From the NCBI GenBank assembly GCA_947476325.1, contig CANJPZ010000023.1:1-35880 (forward strand): 35,880 nucleotides of DNA, in the 5' to 3' direction. The position numbers and the translations under genes were made by a program. The DNA is from Caulobacteraceae bacterium. GTDB lineage: Bacteria > Pseudomonadota > Alphaproteobacteria > Caulobacterales > Caulobacteraceae. The notes beneath the pieces are model-generated. The model was not told the DNA's origin, made no database searches, and worked only from the letters and a program-made list of their open reading frames with translations. Shown here piece after piece: positions 7,360 to 16,150 of the stretch; the stretch's first letter is position 1; every line of letters begins with the position of its first letter.

Positions 7360-8660
7360 GACAGGTTGGCGCGTGCAGCGCTGATGACCAGCTGGCCCAT
7401 CAGGTTCATCCGCGCCAGCCCTTCGACCTCGTAGACGGCTTCAAGCGATTTGGCGCCGCGCACGCTGCGAGACAGGCCATCCAGGGCTTCAGGATTGGTC
7501 GCCACGTCCGCCGATTGCATGACACCGACGTCCCGCGTTCCCGACAGGACGACAATGCGATTGCCGTTCGGCCCATCAAAAATCGAGATATAACCGTAGT
7601 CGTGGTGAACCTTGTTTTCCGCAGGCCGCCCGGCCTGACTGGCATAGACGCGGCGGGTCTCGCGATCCAGAATCTGGTCATAGATCTTGGTGCCGACCGG
7701 ATAGGTCTCGCCGACGGCGAAGCGTGATTTCGAAAAGACCGTGTTTTCCAGGCGACCCAGGCCGCTGAGATAGCCAACATAAACGACGTGGTTGGATTTC
7801 AGCATTTCGGGCGCCAGTTCGGAGGCGGTGATGGTGCGCAGCATGCCGCGCTGGGAGATCTCTTTCAGGAATGGCATGAGGTTCGTCAGCGCCAGGGCCG
7901 CGCCCAGGGGAAGATAGGTCAGGTTCAGGTCGACGTAACGGCCAACCTTGTCCGGATGCTCCATCAGAAACTGGTCCAGATCGAGCCGTGAATTGACATC
8001 GAATTCGCGGACCATCCGGTCGATGCTGCCCGGCGTGTCCGACTCGCCAAAGATGTAATAGTCGCCCAGCACCAACAGGATCGGTCGCGGCCGCTCCACC
8101 AGCGCCGACCAGAACGGCGAGCGGCGGACGTCACGATAGGTATCGCGCACCCACGGCCCGTTAAGGGCCACGCCCGCGCCTATGCCGGCCGCGGTGACCA
8201 CAGCGCCCGCCGATCCGGCCCCGATGAACAGGGCGCGGCGGCTGGGTCCCTTTTTCAGCAGGGGCTCGACGACCTCGGGGATGTTGCGCGCCAGGGCCAG
8301 GCGATATTCGCCGCGAGGGATAACCAGCCTGTTCTCTGACGCCGCCCCCAGCTTTTCGTAATAGGCCTCGATTTTGCGGCGCAGGCGGTGGATGTAGACG
8401 CGCACCGAGGCATCGCCCGGATCGGTGCCCGACTTGTGAAATACCTCGATCGCGATGTCGATTTCGGCGACGGGCTTCCTGGCCAAAGACCAATCAGCCA
8501 GGAACTCGAACAGGCGATGCAACGGCGTACCCTGGCCCAGCCCTCCCTTTTCGAGGAACTCGCCAATCTCCGCCCGCAGTACTGGATCGCCAACAGAACT
8601 GTCCACGAGGCGGCTTATGCGCCCTGTAACGTCGTGTAACAACTCTTCCGTACCGTACAT
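7350..8660 (-). CDS. Membrane-anchored winged-helix regulator with a C-terminal periplasmic domain
   Basis: 436 aa from ATG at 8660. Residues about 45-122 form an OmpR/ToxR-like winged-helix DNA-binding domain: LHRLFEFLADWSLA, a helix around VAEIDIAIEVF, a recognition helix DASVRVYIHRLRRKIEAYY (83-101) and a wing with VIPRGEYRLAL. One transmembrane segment follows at about 142-166 (starting KKGPSRRALFIGAGSAG). The remaining 270 residues, starting near RPRPILLVLGDYYIFGE, should be in the periplasm and are of unknown fold; VVYVGYLSGLG and GYISIFDGPNGNRIVVLSG are visible motifs. It is a one-component ToxR-like sensor. It is divergent from a TonB receptor, and a GTAAC direct repeat lies within its first 12 or so codons. 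The PSRRALF segment before the helix looks like a Tat motif. Confidence 0.82.
   Translation of the reverse strand: MYGTEELLHDVTGRISRLVDSSVGDPVLRAEIGEFLEKGGLGQGTPLHRLFEFLADWSLARKPVAEIDIAIEVFHKSGTDPGDASVRVYIHRLRRKIEAYYEKLGAASENRLVIPRGEYRLALARNIPEVVEPLLKKGPSRRALFIGAGSAGAVVTAAGIGAGVALNGPWVRDTYRDVRRSPFWSALVERPRPILLVLGDYYIFGESDTPGSIDRMVREFDVNSRLDLDQFLMEHPDKVGRYVDLNLTYLPLGAALALTNLMPFLKEISQRGMLRTITASELAPEMLKSNHVVYVGYLSGLGRLENTVFSKSRFAVGETYPVGTKIYDQILDRETRRVYASQAGRPAENKVHHDYGYISIFDGPNGNRIVVLSGTRDVGVMQSADVATNPEALDGLSRSVRGAKSLEAVYEVEGLARMNLMGQLVISAARANLSAD
8625..8640 (+). promoter_or_regulatory. Putative operator C: TGTAAC direct repeat upstream of the TonB receptor
   Basis: TGTAAC at 8625-8630 and again at 8635-8640 (10-bp step), reading TGTAACGTCGTGTAAC toward the receptor gene. 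This is the same pattern, orientation and about the same distance (84-99 bp upstream of the start at 8724) as operators A and B. A third CATAAC at 8658-8663 covers the regulator's start codon. The main boxes lie inside codons 7-12 of the divergent regulator, so binding could also repress the regulator itself. Confidence 0.5.
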
Positions 8661-8723
8661 AACGCGACAGCCACCTCACCTGAGCCGTAGCGGTTCTCCT
8701 GAAACGGAAATGGGGGACTCAAA

Positions 8724-10751
8724 ATGGCTCTACCAATCGCGACAACACGCCGCACACGGTTGCTCGCCAGCACATCAATCATTCTATCATTATCGGCTTC
8801 GGCCGCGCTCGCTCAATCCGAGGCCGTGACCACCGTTGCACCTCTGATCATCACCACTGGCAGTCTGGAGCAGACCCTGCCGAACGAGCTGTCCAGCTAC
8901 GGCAACGATATCGAGGTCATTGAATCGGGCACTGTTCGCGACAGGACCTATGTCGACACGACCGACGCCCTGCGAATGGAAACGCCAGGTCTGTACATTG
9001 TCCCGTTCAGTGGGCCGTTTAGCTATTCAAACCTGTCGCTTCAGGGTTCACGCACCGGCGACGTGCTCTGGCTGGTCGACGGCGTGCGGATAAACAATCG
9101 GCTCTATACCGGCACCAGTCCCGCCGACACATTGCCGTCGAACATGATCGAACGAGTCGAGGTGCTGAAGGGCGGGCAAAGCCTTTTCTACGGCACCAAC
9201 GCTGCCGCCGGGGTTATCAACATCGTAACGCGGGGGTTCTCAAACCAGACAGGAGGCGAGATCACCGGCGGGGCAGACTCCAATCAGGGCTACCACCTGT
9301 CAGGCTATGGGCGGGGCGCGTTGGGTCGGAACAAGTTCGTGGTCTATGGCTCCTATGACAAAGCCGACGGCTTTGCGCCGTTCGATCACTTCGAGCCCAG
9401 CGCTACAGACCGGAGCCGAAGCTATGATGTGAAATCAGGCGGCATAAAGTACGCCTTTGATCTGGCCGACGATCTGGCCTTCAGCCTGCGGTATCAGCAC
9501 ACCGATGCCATCATCGATTATCTGCAGCCGACGACGGTCGCCCGTGGTTCGAACAAACGCGACGAGGATATCTTCAGCGCCAATCTGGATTATGCGCCCA
9601 ACGATACCTTCCAGCTGTTCGCCAAGGGCTACGTCCACCAGTGGAATAGCTATTACACAACGATCGAAAACACTCCCGGCAGTCCCGGCGCACCGCCGGT
9701 GGTGGTCGATCTCAATACCCAGTGGTGGTACTATGACAGCGGTCTGAATGTGGTCGCCCAGGTCAAGCCAAGGGGCGGCTTCGACCTTCTGTTCGGCTAT
9801 GATTATCAGCGCTACTACGGCCAGGACGATGTTCTGCTGATCGAACGTCAGGCCGAGACTGTCAATGCGGGCATATTCCAGGTCCGCACCAATGAGTCCC
9901 TGTTCAAGTCTGCCCGGTTTGCGGCCGGCGCCAGGTTCAATGACGTCAATGGCTCCTCCTCGAGCATCTGGAACGCCAGCGGTCATGTCGACGTCAATCC
10001 GCAGATCTATGTCGAAGGCTCGGCCAGCACCGCCTTCCTTTTGCCGGACGCCTACGAACTTCATGCCGTCGATCCCTTTGACGTCTGGGGAGAGCCGGAT
10101 CTCGAACCGGAACAGAGCCTGAACCTGAATCTGTCGCTCGGCGGCCAGACCCCTGCGGGCCGGGTGCGGTGGCAGGTGACGGGATTCCAGCGGCGGATCG
10201 ACAATCTGATCACTGATGATTCAGCGGCGACGACCTTCAAGAATGGAAACCCGCTTCCAGGCGCTGCCGTCAACGGAGTGTTCGTCAACGTCAACGATCA
10301 GGTGAAGGTGAACGGTTTCGAAGCTCAGTTCGTGGCGGGTCTGAATGAAGACTGGTCGTTGAACGGCAGCTATACCCAGACCGATGCCCACAAGCAGGGT
10401 TCGTCCGCCCAGATCGTCACGATTCCCGAGGCCTATGCAAAAGCGGGTGTGTCCTACGACCCGAAGGCGGGGCGTTATGGCGGCTCCCTCAGTATGCTGT
10501 GGACCGGCGATGTCATGGACAGCGGCGGCCACAACTACGGAAATTATGTGGTCGGCGACCTGGCTGGCCACCTCTATCTGGATGATGCCCACAAAACCCA
10601 GCTGACCGTCCGGGTAGAGAATCTGTTCGACCAGGACTATGCGACCCGCGGCATCCGCACCGGTAACAATGACTCGGGCGTTGGCACGTTTCAGTACCGT
10701 TTCCTCGGCGAGCCCCGGACCGTGCGGGTGTCGCTGACACGGCGGTACTAG
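8724..10751 (+). CDS. TonB-dependent outer-membrane receptor
   Basis: 675 aa, ATG at 8724 after GGGGGA. The signal peptide ends near ASAALAQ. The plug domain covers about 45-160, with LRMETPGLYIV, LVDGVRINNRLY and IERVEVLKGGQSLFYGTNAAAGVINIVTR-type motifs (the last read in short pieces). A beta-barrel follows, with alternating aromatic strands, LFGYDYQRYYG and a C-terminal VENLFDQDYATRG, ending in RVSLTRRY with the expected terminal aromatic residue. TonB receptors import metal chelates, cobalamin, heme or other scarce nutrients; the ligand cannot be read from sequence. It is in an operon with a PepSY protein 13 bp downstream, so metal or siderophore uptake with reduction is the best guess. 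It is divergent from the membrane regulator. Confidence 0.93.
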   Translation: MALPIATTRRTRLLASTSIILSLSASAALAQSEAVTTVAPLIITTGSLEQTLPNELSSYGNDIEVIESGTVRDRTYVDTTDALRMETPGLYIVPFSGPFSYSNLSLQGSRTGDVLWLVDGVRINNRLYTGTSPADTLPSNMIERVEVLKGGQSLFYGTNAAAGVINIVTRGFSNQTGGEITGGADSNQGYHLSGYGRGALGRNKFVVYGSYDKADGFAPFDHFEPSATDRSRSYDVKSGGIKYAFDLADDLAFSLRYQHTDAIIDYLQPTTVARGSNKRDEDIFSANLDYAPNDTFQLFAKGYVHQWNSYYTTIENTPGSPGAPPVVVDLNTQWWYYDSGLNVVAQVKPRGGFDLLFGYDYQRYYGQDDVLLIERQAETVNAGIFQVRTNESLFKSARFAAGARFNDVNGSSSSIWNASGHVDVNPQIYVEGSASTAFLLPDAYELHAVDPFDVWGEPDLEPEQSLNLNLSLGGQTPAGRVRWQVTGFQRRIDNLITDDSAATTFKNGNPLPGAAVNGVFVNVNDQVKVNGFEAQFVAGLNEDWSLNGSYTQTDAHKQGSSAQIVTIPEAYAKAGVSYDPKAGRYGGSLSMLWTGDVMDSGGHNYGNYVVGDLAGHLYLDDAHKTQLTVRVENLFDQDYATRGIRTGNNDSGVGTFQYRFLGEPRTVRVSLTRRY

Positions 10752-10764
10752 GCGGGAACGGGCG

Positions 10765-12222
10765 ATGAACCCGATGGGCGTCCTTGTCGTCATCCACCGG
10801 TATCTCGGCGTCATCGTCGGGCTGTTGATGACGCTGTGGTGCCTGTCGGGCTTCGTCATGATGTACCAGAGCTATCCGGAACTGTCGGTTCGGGAGCGGC
10901 TGGCAGGGCTTGAACCGCTTCGTCTGAACACCTGCTGCGCTACGGGAGGGCTGTTGCTGGCGGACGATACGGCGATCGTTGATTTCCGGATCGAGATGCT
11001 GGCCGGCCGGCCGGTCCTCAATCTCTCTCCGGACAAGGGCGTCAAGCAGATCGTGGACCTGACGACGGGAGCACCGGTCGGCCCGTTGTCTGATGCGGAC
11101 GTGCTTCAAGTCGCGCGGGCCTACGGCGAAGGCGCACATATTAGCGGCCAGCCGCGTCTGCTGCCCGATGTCGTCCGCGATCAGTGGACGGTGCAGACCG
11201 CACGGCGCAACGCACCGGTTCGCCATCTCGCATTCGATGATGCGAAGGCCAGTGAAATCTATGTATCCGGGCTGTCCGGTGAGGTTTTCCAGGATACCAG
11301 CCGGCGTGAACGGCTGCTGAGCTGGCTGGGGGCCGTGCCGCACTGGCTCTATCCAACGATCCTGCGGGAAAACGTCAACCTCTGGTCCCAATTGGTGATC
11401 TGGACTTCGGTGGCCGGGGTCTTCCTTACCTTCACCGGCCTCTATGTCGGCGTCGTCAGGTGGATAGGCGCGCCGAAAGGGCGGGCCTCGCCGTTCAGAG
11501 GACTGTGGATGTGGCACCATATGATCGGACTCGTCTTCGGCGTCCTGACCCTGACCTGGGTCGCCAGTGGCTTGCTCAGCATGAATCCCTGGGGGCTTCT
11601 GGAAGACCGGGAAAATACGGCGCCGGACGTCTTTGCCGGGACCATGACCTTGCGTGACGTCAAAAGTTTTGTCGGCAAGGCGGGGGCCTGGGGAGACGGC
11701 GACATTGTGCAACTGCGGGCCACGCCGGTTGGCGGCCGGGTGTACGCCGTGGCGCTCGACCGGTTTGGCGATGAGGTGCGAATGGATGGGGAGGCGCGGC
11801 CCCGGCCGTTGACCGAGGCTGACGTACGGGCCGGGCTGTCAAAGTTGCCGCTCTCGTCCGTATCGAGGATCGAAACCGAGGATGCTTATTACTACGGACA
11901 CCACCAGCCCGTGACCTTGCCCGTCTATCGGGCTGTCCTGAAGGATCGGGATGTCACGCGGCTCTATATCGACGCCCGTTCCGGCCTGGTTCTGAGATCT
12001 GTTGGTTCAGCGGCCCGGCAAGCGCGCTGGCTTCAGGCCGGCCTGCACGATTTTGATTTGCCGGTGCTGCGCCGCCGGCCGCTATGGGATGTTGCGGTGC
12101 TGCTGTTCCTGACCGGGGCAAGCGTCCTTTGCGCAACGGGGGTGTGGTTGGCAATCCGGCGCCTGGGCCTTGATTTCAGGCGGCTGAGCCGTCGCCGCCC
12201 TGTCCAGCGCGGGCGCTTGTAA
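10765..12222 (+). CDS. PepSY domain inner-membrane protein, partner of the TonB receptor
   Basis: 485 aa, ATG at 10765, 13 bp after the receptor stop, so co-transcribed. Helix 1 is HRYLGVIVGLLMTLWCLSGF. A long periplasmic part with LNTCCATGGLLL and a PepSY-like region (DVLQVARAYGEG) follows, then SWLGAVPHWLYP, helix 2 (LVIWTSVAGVFLTFTGLYVGV), helix 3 after WMWHHMIGLVFGVL, another periplasmic PepSY stretch (LTEADVRAGLSKL), and a last helix LLFLTGASVLCATGVWLAI before an Arg-rich tail. The vicinal CC pair could be redox-active. Proteins of this kind are found beside TonB receptors and are thought to reduce or release the imported metal. It is related only by family to the PepSY protein at 230-1300. 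Confidence 0.85.
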   Translation: MNPMGVLVVIHRYLGVIVGLLMTLWCLSGFVMMYQSYPELSVRERLAGLEPLRLNTCCATGGLLLADDTAIVDFRIEMLAGRPVLNLSPDKGVKQIVDLTTGAPVGPLSDADVLQVARAYGEGAHISGQPRLLPDVVRDQWTVQTARRNAPVRHLAFDDAKASEIYVSGLSGEVFQDTSRRERLLSWLGAVPHWLYPTILRENVNLWSQLVIWTSVAGVFLTFTGLYVGVVRWIGAPKGRASPFRGLWMWHHMIGLVFGVLTLTWVASGLLSMNPWGLLEDRENTAPDVFAGTMTLRDVKSFVGKAGAWGDGDIVQLRATPVGGRVYAVALDRFGDEVRMDGEARPRPLTEADVRAGLSKLPLSSVSRIETEDAYYYGHHQPVTLPVYRAVLKDRDVTRLYIDARSGLVLRSVGSAARQARWLQAGLHDFDLPVLRRRPLWDVAVLLFLTGASVLCATGVWLAIRRLGLDFRRLSRRRPVQRGRL

Positions 12223-12365
12223 CCCTGTAACGGGGCTACAAATCCAGCGTTGTAACGGCGCGAAACCGTACAGGTCAGGACATCAATCGCACGCGCCGCT
12301 ATTCGATTCAGACAAGAGATTGCAGCGCGTTGTTCACTTGAGGAACGATCCGCCCAAGGGCCAGC

Positions 12366-12435
12366 CCGCCGTGGGTCTTGATCCACGGCGGTTGGGGTGT
12401 CCTCGCCGGTTAGTCACACGCCCTTCTGACCGGCG
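12366..12435. terminator. Two hairpins between the PepSY gene and the FKBP gene
   Basis: Bases 12366-12374 (CCGCCGTGG) pair with 12383-12391 (CCACGGCGG) over an 8-nt loop. Bases 12404-12413 (CGCCGGTTAG) pair with 12426-12435 (CTGACCGGCG) with one T-G pair and a 12-nt loop. The second hairpin begins 7 bp after the FKBP stop on the minus strand, so it is the likelier terminator for that gene. Neither is followed by a T-run. The stretch 12223-12365 otherwise holds three TGTAAC motifs (12218, 12226 and 12251) and no gene I can see. Confidence 0.4.
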
Positions 12436-12442
12436 GGGGCGC

Positions 12443-12943
12443 CTACTGCGGGCCTGCCTTGAAGTCGATCAGCTCGATCTGGAACATCAGCACCGAGTTG
12501 TGCGGGATGCCCGTCTTGTCACGCGCGCCGTAGGCCATCTCGGCCGGGACCACCAGTTCCCAGGTCTCGCCCTTGCGCATGGTCGGCACCGCTTCGCGCC
12601 AGGCCTTGATGAGGCTGGGCAGGGGAAACTCCTTGGGACCGCCCGAGCGGTACGAGCTGTCGACCACCGTGCCGTTGATCAGCTTGGCCTGGTAGTTGAT
12701 CGTCACCATGTCGGTCGGCTTGGGGTGAGCGCCCTTGCCGGCCGGCGTAATCCGGTGGGCCTGAATGCCTGTGGGCGAAACCGTCCAGCCGGCTTGAGTC
12801 TTGTTCCAGTCCAGATAGGCCTGCTGGCTGGCTTCCCATGCCGGCTGGTCTTCGGTGCTGGCGATGGTCGGCGGGTTTGTCGTCGCCGCCGCGGCTGCGC
12901 CGGCAATCGCCAGGGCCAGAACAAAGGGTGCAAGTTTCAGCAT
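12443..12943 (-). CDS. Exported FKBP-type peptidyl-prolyl cis-trans isomerase
   Basis: 166 aa from the ATG at 12943; the open frame extends further, but the extension overlaps the neighbouring gene and is Arg/His shadow. It has a signal peptide (MLKLAPFVLALAIAGAAAA), a short linker and then a single FKBP domain at about 75-165. Visible family landmarks are MVTINYQAKL, NGTVVDSSY, FPLPSLIKAWREAVPTMRKGE, VVPAEMAYGA and VLMFQIELIDF; the active-site Tyr, Asp, Trp, Tyr and Phe positions look intact. It would speed up proline isomerization in periplasmic protein folding. It is 53 bp downstream of the GHPDLQG-family gene on the same strand, perhaps in one operon. Confidence 0.9.
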   Translation of the reverse strand: MLKLAPFVLALAIAGAAAAATTNPPTIASTEDQPAWEASQQAYLDWNKTQAGWTVSPTGIQAHRITPAGKGAHPKPTDMVTINYQAKLINGTVVDSSYRSGGPKEFPLPSLIKAWREAVPTMRKGETWELVVPAEMAYGARDKTGIPHNSVLMFQIELIDFKAGPQ

Positions 12944-12996
12944 GGGCGTAACTATCCCGTCTTCAATATTACAGCTGGCCGTCGCCGGTTTCCGCC

Positions 12997-14178
12997 CTAG
13001 CGGATGACCGGCGCCAGGGTGGTGATGGTGCGTCCTGCGTCGGCGGCGTCGGCTGCCCGAGCCCCTGCGAGCACGTCTTCGAGGGCGTAGTTGCCTTCGT
13101 GGCAAGCGTACTCGAACGGGGGCGAGCCCTTGGCGAATTCATACTCGCCACCCCAGGGCTGATCCCACATCGTCGGATCGTTGACGATGAACTGATAGTG
13201 CAGGCGATTGGGCGCCACGCGGGTGAAGCGCTCGATCATGGTCAGGTGTTCCCAGCTGCCCTGATAGGCACCGGATTGCGGGATATTGGTGGTCTCGACG
13301 ACCAGGGTGTCGCCTTCCCAGTGGCCGATGGAGTCGCCCATATAGGGGCGGATGCCGTCGGTGCGGTGCTTGCCGCCGATGCGGACAACTCGGACGTCGT
13401 GAACCATCTCGACCCAGATCGCCAGCGTGTCCTTGCCCTGAACGAACTGGTAGTTCGAATTGTAGAGCTGATCGAACATTGGCGGCGTGGCGCTGCGGCC
13501 GAACGACATGATGCAGCGCTCGGCCAGGCCGCGGGTTTCGGGGTTGTCATAGGCCGGTCCGCGCGTAATGGCCGGAACGCCTGCGCCGCGGGGCGGAGTC
13601 GTCGCCGCAGCACCGCCGCCGCGACCGGCGCGACCCGCGGCCGGCGGGCCTTCGCCCTCGCCTTCCTCGGCCGCCTGACCACGACCGCCGCGCGCCGCGC
13701 CGCCCTTGGGTGCGGGGAACTGGCCGTTGGGGGTGGTAAGCAGGCTGGTGCGGCCCTGGCCGTTCACGCGCATGATCGAATCGCCAGGCGCGGTGAAGGC
13801 GGCATTGTAGTTGCAGTTGGTAACGCGTCCGCCGCTACAGTCCGCCTTGGCGGAGACCTCTGCTACGGTGGCGTTGACCGGCGTGGGTTCGTTGCCCAGG
13901 GCGATCAGGCGGTCGTTGTCGCCTTCAATCTTTGCCATTTCCGCCGGCGTCATAATAAGGCGATCGCCGTATTCACGGGGACGGTTGATCGGGGTCAGGG
14001 TGGAATTGGTCCAGCCGCCCTGCAGGTCGGGGTGACCGTCTGAAAGACGGGGAACCTTGAAGCCGGTCTTGACCGCCGGACCAGCAGTGGCTGCCTGGAC
14101 CGGCGTCATGGCCGCCGGGATGACCGCGCACATTGTGGCGCAGGCAAAAGCCAAGGTCAGAAACTTGCGGTTCGCCAT
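12997..14178 (-). CDS. Exported protein of unknown function, GHPDLQG/RTDG family, with Gly/Arg-rich insert
   Basis: 393 aa from ATG at 14178. It has a signal peptide ending TPVQAA and then DGHPDLQGGWTN, YGDRLIMTPAEM, a segment of about 40 residues rich in Gly, Arg, Glu and Ala (KGGAARGGRGQAAEEGEGEG, then GRAGRGGG), and the conserved C-terminal half: NYQFVQGKDTLAIWVEMVHD, HRTDGIRPYMGDSIGHWEG, TLVVETTNI, ERFTRV and WGGEYEF with EYACHEGNYAL. Cys pairs occur at SGGRVTNCNYN and RCIMSFG. The same blocks are found in the proteins starting at 15257 and 17625. The conserved RTDG, GDS and WEGDTLVVETTN blocks look like a beta-sandwich binding site, but no activity is known. It is exported to the periplasm or beyond. 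Confidence 0.8.
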   Translation of the reverse strand: MANRKFLTLAFACATMCAVIPAAMTPVQAATAGPAVKTGFKVPRLSDGHPDLQGGWTNSTLTPINRPREYGDRLIMTPAEMAKIEGDNDRLIALGNEPTPVNATVAEVSAKADCSGGRVTNCNYNAAFTAPGDSIMRVNGQGRTSLLTTPNGQFPAPKGGAARGGRGQAAEEGEGEGPPAAGRAGRGGGAAATTPPRGAGVPAITRGPAYDNPETRGLAERCIMSFGRSATPPMFDQLYNSNYQFVQGKDTLAIWVEMVHDVRVVRIGGKHRTDGIRPYMGDSIGHWEGDTLVVETTNIPQSGAYQGSWEHLTMIERFTRVAPNRLHYQFIVNDPTMWDQPWGGEYEFAKGSPPFEYACHEGNYALEDVLAGARAADAADAGRTITTLAPVIR

Positions 14179-14415
14179 CTGGTAGTTCTCCCAATTCAGG
14201 CCGGTCGCCGGCTCTTATCGTCTGTTGTGGCCAATCGCCAACGAGTCTGCGCGCGCGTCGCGCGAGCGGTATTTCGGATAGATACTGAAATTCCGTCCAG
14301 TGGCAAAGACCCTGAATTTTTGCATCGCCGACACAGAACTGAATGCCGGTGACGAAATCCGTTCACGCCAGGCCGCGCATCTGGTTTCATCGCAGGGATT
14401 GATAGGAGCGGCGCA

Positions 14416-15246
<831 letters not shown>

Positions 15247-15256
15247 GGGCGTGTCG

Positions 15257-16150
15257 ATGCGCGCCTGTTTGAGTGTGCTTCTGGTCGTGGCGGGCGCTGT
15301 TTTGGCCGGGGCCGCGGCGCCGGCGGCCTATCGGGCTCCGCGCGCAGCCGGCGGCCATCCGGATATTCAGGGGACCTGGACTAACGAGGGCCAGACCCGG
15401 CTTGAGCGGCGGGCCCAGTATGGCGACCGTCTGGTCATGACCGACGCCGAGGTTGCTGCGCTGGAAAGCCCCGGCAGCTGGATGAAGGTAATGCGTGTGG
15501 CGGGCCAGCCGCGCACCGGATTCATCACCACCACGCCGGACGGCCGGGTTCCGCCGCTCAAGGCAGGCGCCCAGGCTGACCCGCGGGTTCATGTCCTGGC
15601 GCTTGGCGAAAAGGTCACCGACAATCCTGAGACCCAGGCGATCGATGACCGGTGCCTTCTGGCCATCGGCAATCTGGCCGGTCCGGTGATGTTGCCGCTG
15701 CCGAACAACTCCAACTACGGCATCGTCCAGACGAAGGATGCGGTGGTGATCCTGGTGGAGATGATCCACGACGCGCGGATCGTGCGCCTGGGCGCGGCTC
15801 ACCGCACCGACGGCGTGCGACCGTGGCTGGGCGATTCCATCGGCCGCTGGGATGGCGAGACCCTGGTGGTCGAGACGACGAATTTCCCGCAGGCCCAGGC
15901 CTTTCGCGGGTCATGGCGCAATCTCAAGGTCACCGAGCGGTTCACCCGGGTGGCGGCCGACCGCCTGCTTTACCGGTTCACCGTCGAGGATCCGACCCTG
16001 TGGGACAAACCCTGGGGCGGCGAATACGAGTTCGCGGCAAAGCGTGAGCCCATCGAGGAGTACGCCTGTTTTGAAGGCGAGGTGTCGATGGGCCACATGC
16101 TGGACGCTGCGCGGGCCGAGGAACGGGCTGCGGCGGGCGGTAAAGGCTAG
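15257..16150 (+). CDS. Exported protein of unknown function, GHPDIQG/RTDG family (compact paralogue)
   Basis: 297 aa from ATG at 15257, with AGGGG seven bases upstream; a GTG at 15251 is in frame but too close to the ribosome site. Signal peptide, then GGHPDIQGTWTN, YGDRLVMTDAEV, MRVAGQPRTGFITTTPDGRVPP, YGIVQTKDAVVILVEMIHDARIV, HRTDGVRPWLGDSIGRWDG, TLVVETTNF, ERFTRV, VEDPTLWDKPWGGEYEF and EYACFEGEVSM. It lacks the Gly/Arg insert of its paralogues, so it is the minimal form of the family. Its stop overlaps that of the next, convergent gene in a shared CTAG. The function is unknown. Confidence 0.8.
   Translation: MRACLSVLLVVAGAVLAGAAAPAAYRAPRAAGGHPDIQGTWTNEGQTRLERRAQYGDRLVMTDAEVAALESPGSWMKVMRVAGQPRTGFITTTPDGRVPPLKAGAQADPRVHVLALGEKVTDNPETQAIDDRCLLAIGNLAGPVMLPLPNNSNYGIVQTKDAVVILVEMIHDARIVRLGAAHRTDGVRPWLGDSIGRWDGETLVVETTNFPQAQAFRGSWRNLKVTERFTRVAADRLLYRFTVEDPTLWDKPWGGEYEFAAKREPIEEYACFEGEVSMGHMLDAARAEERAAAGGKG

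Noticed and set aside
12218-12231. A fourth copy of the GTAAC operator
   Set aside because: The two half-sites are 8 bp apart instead of 10-11 and no gene is suitably placed, so it was not counted with operators A-C.
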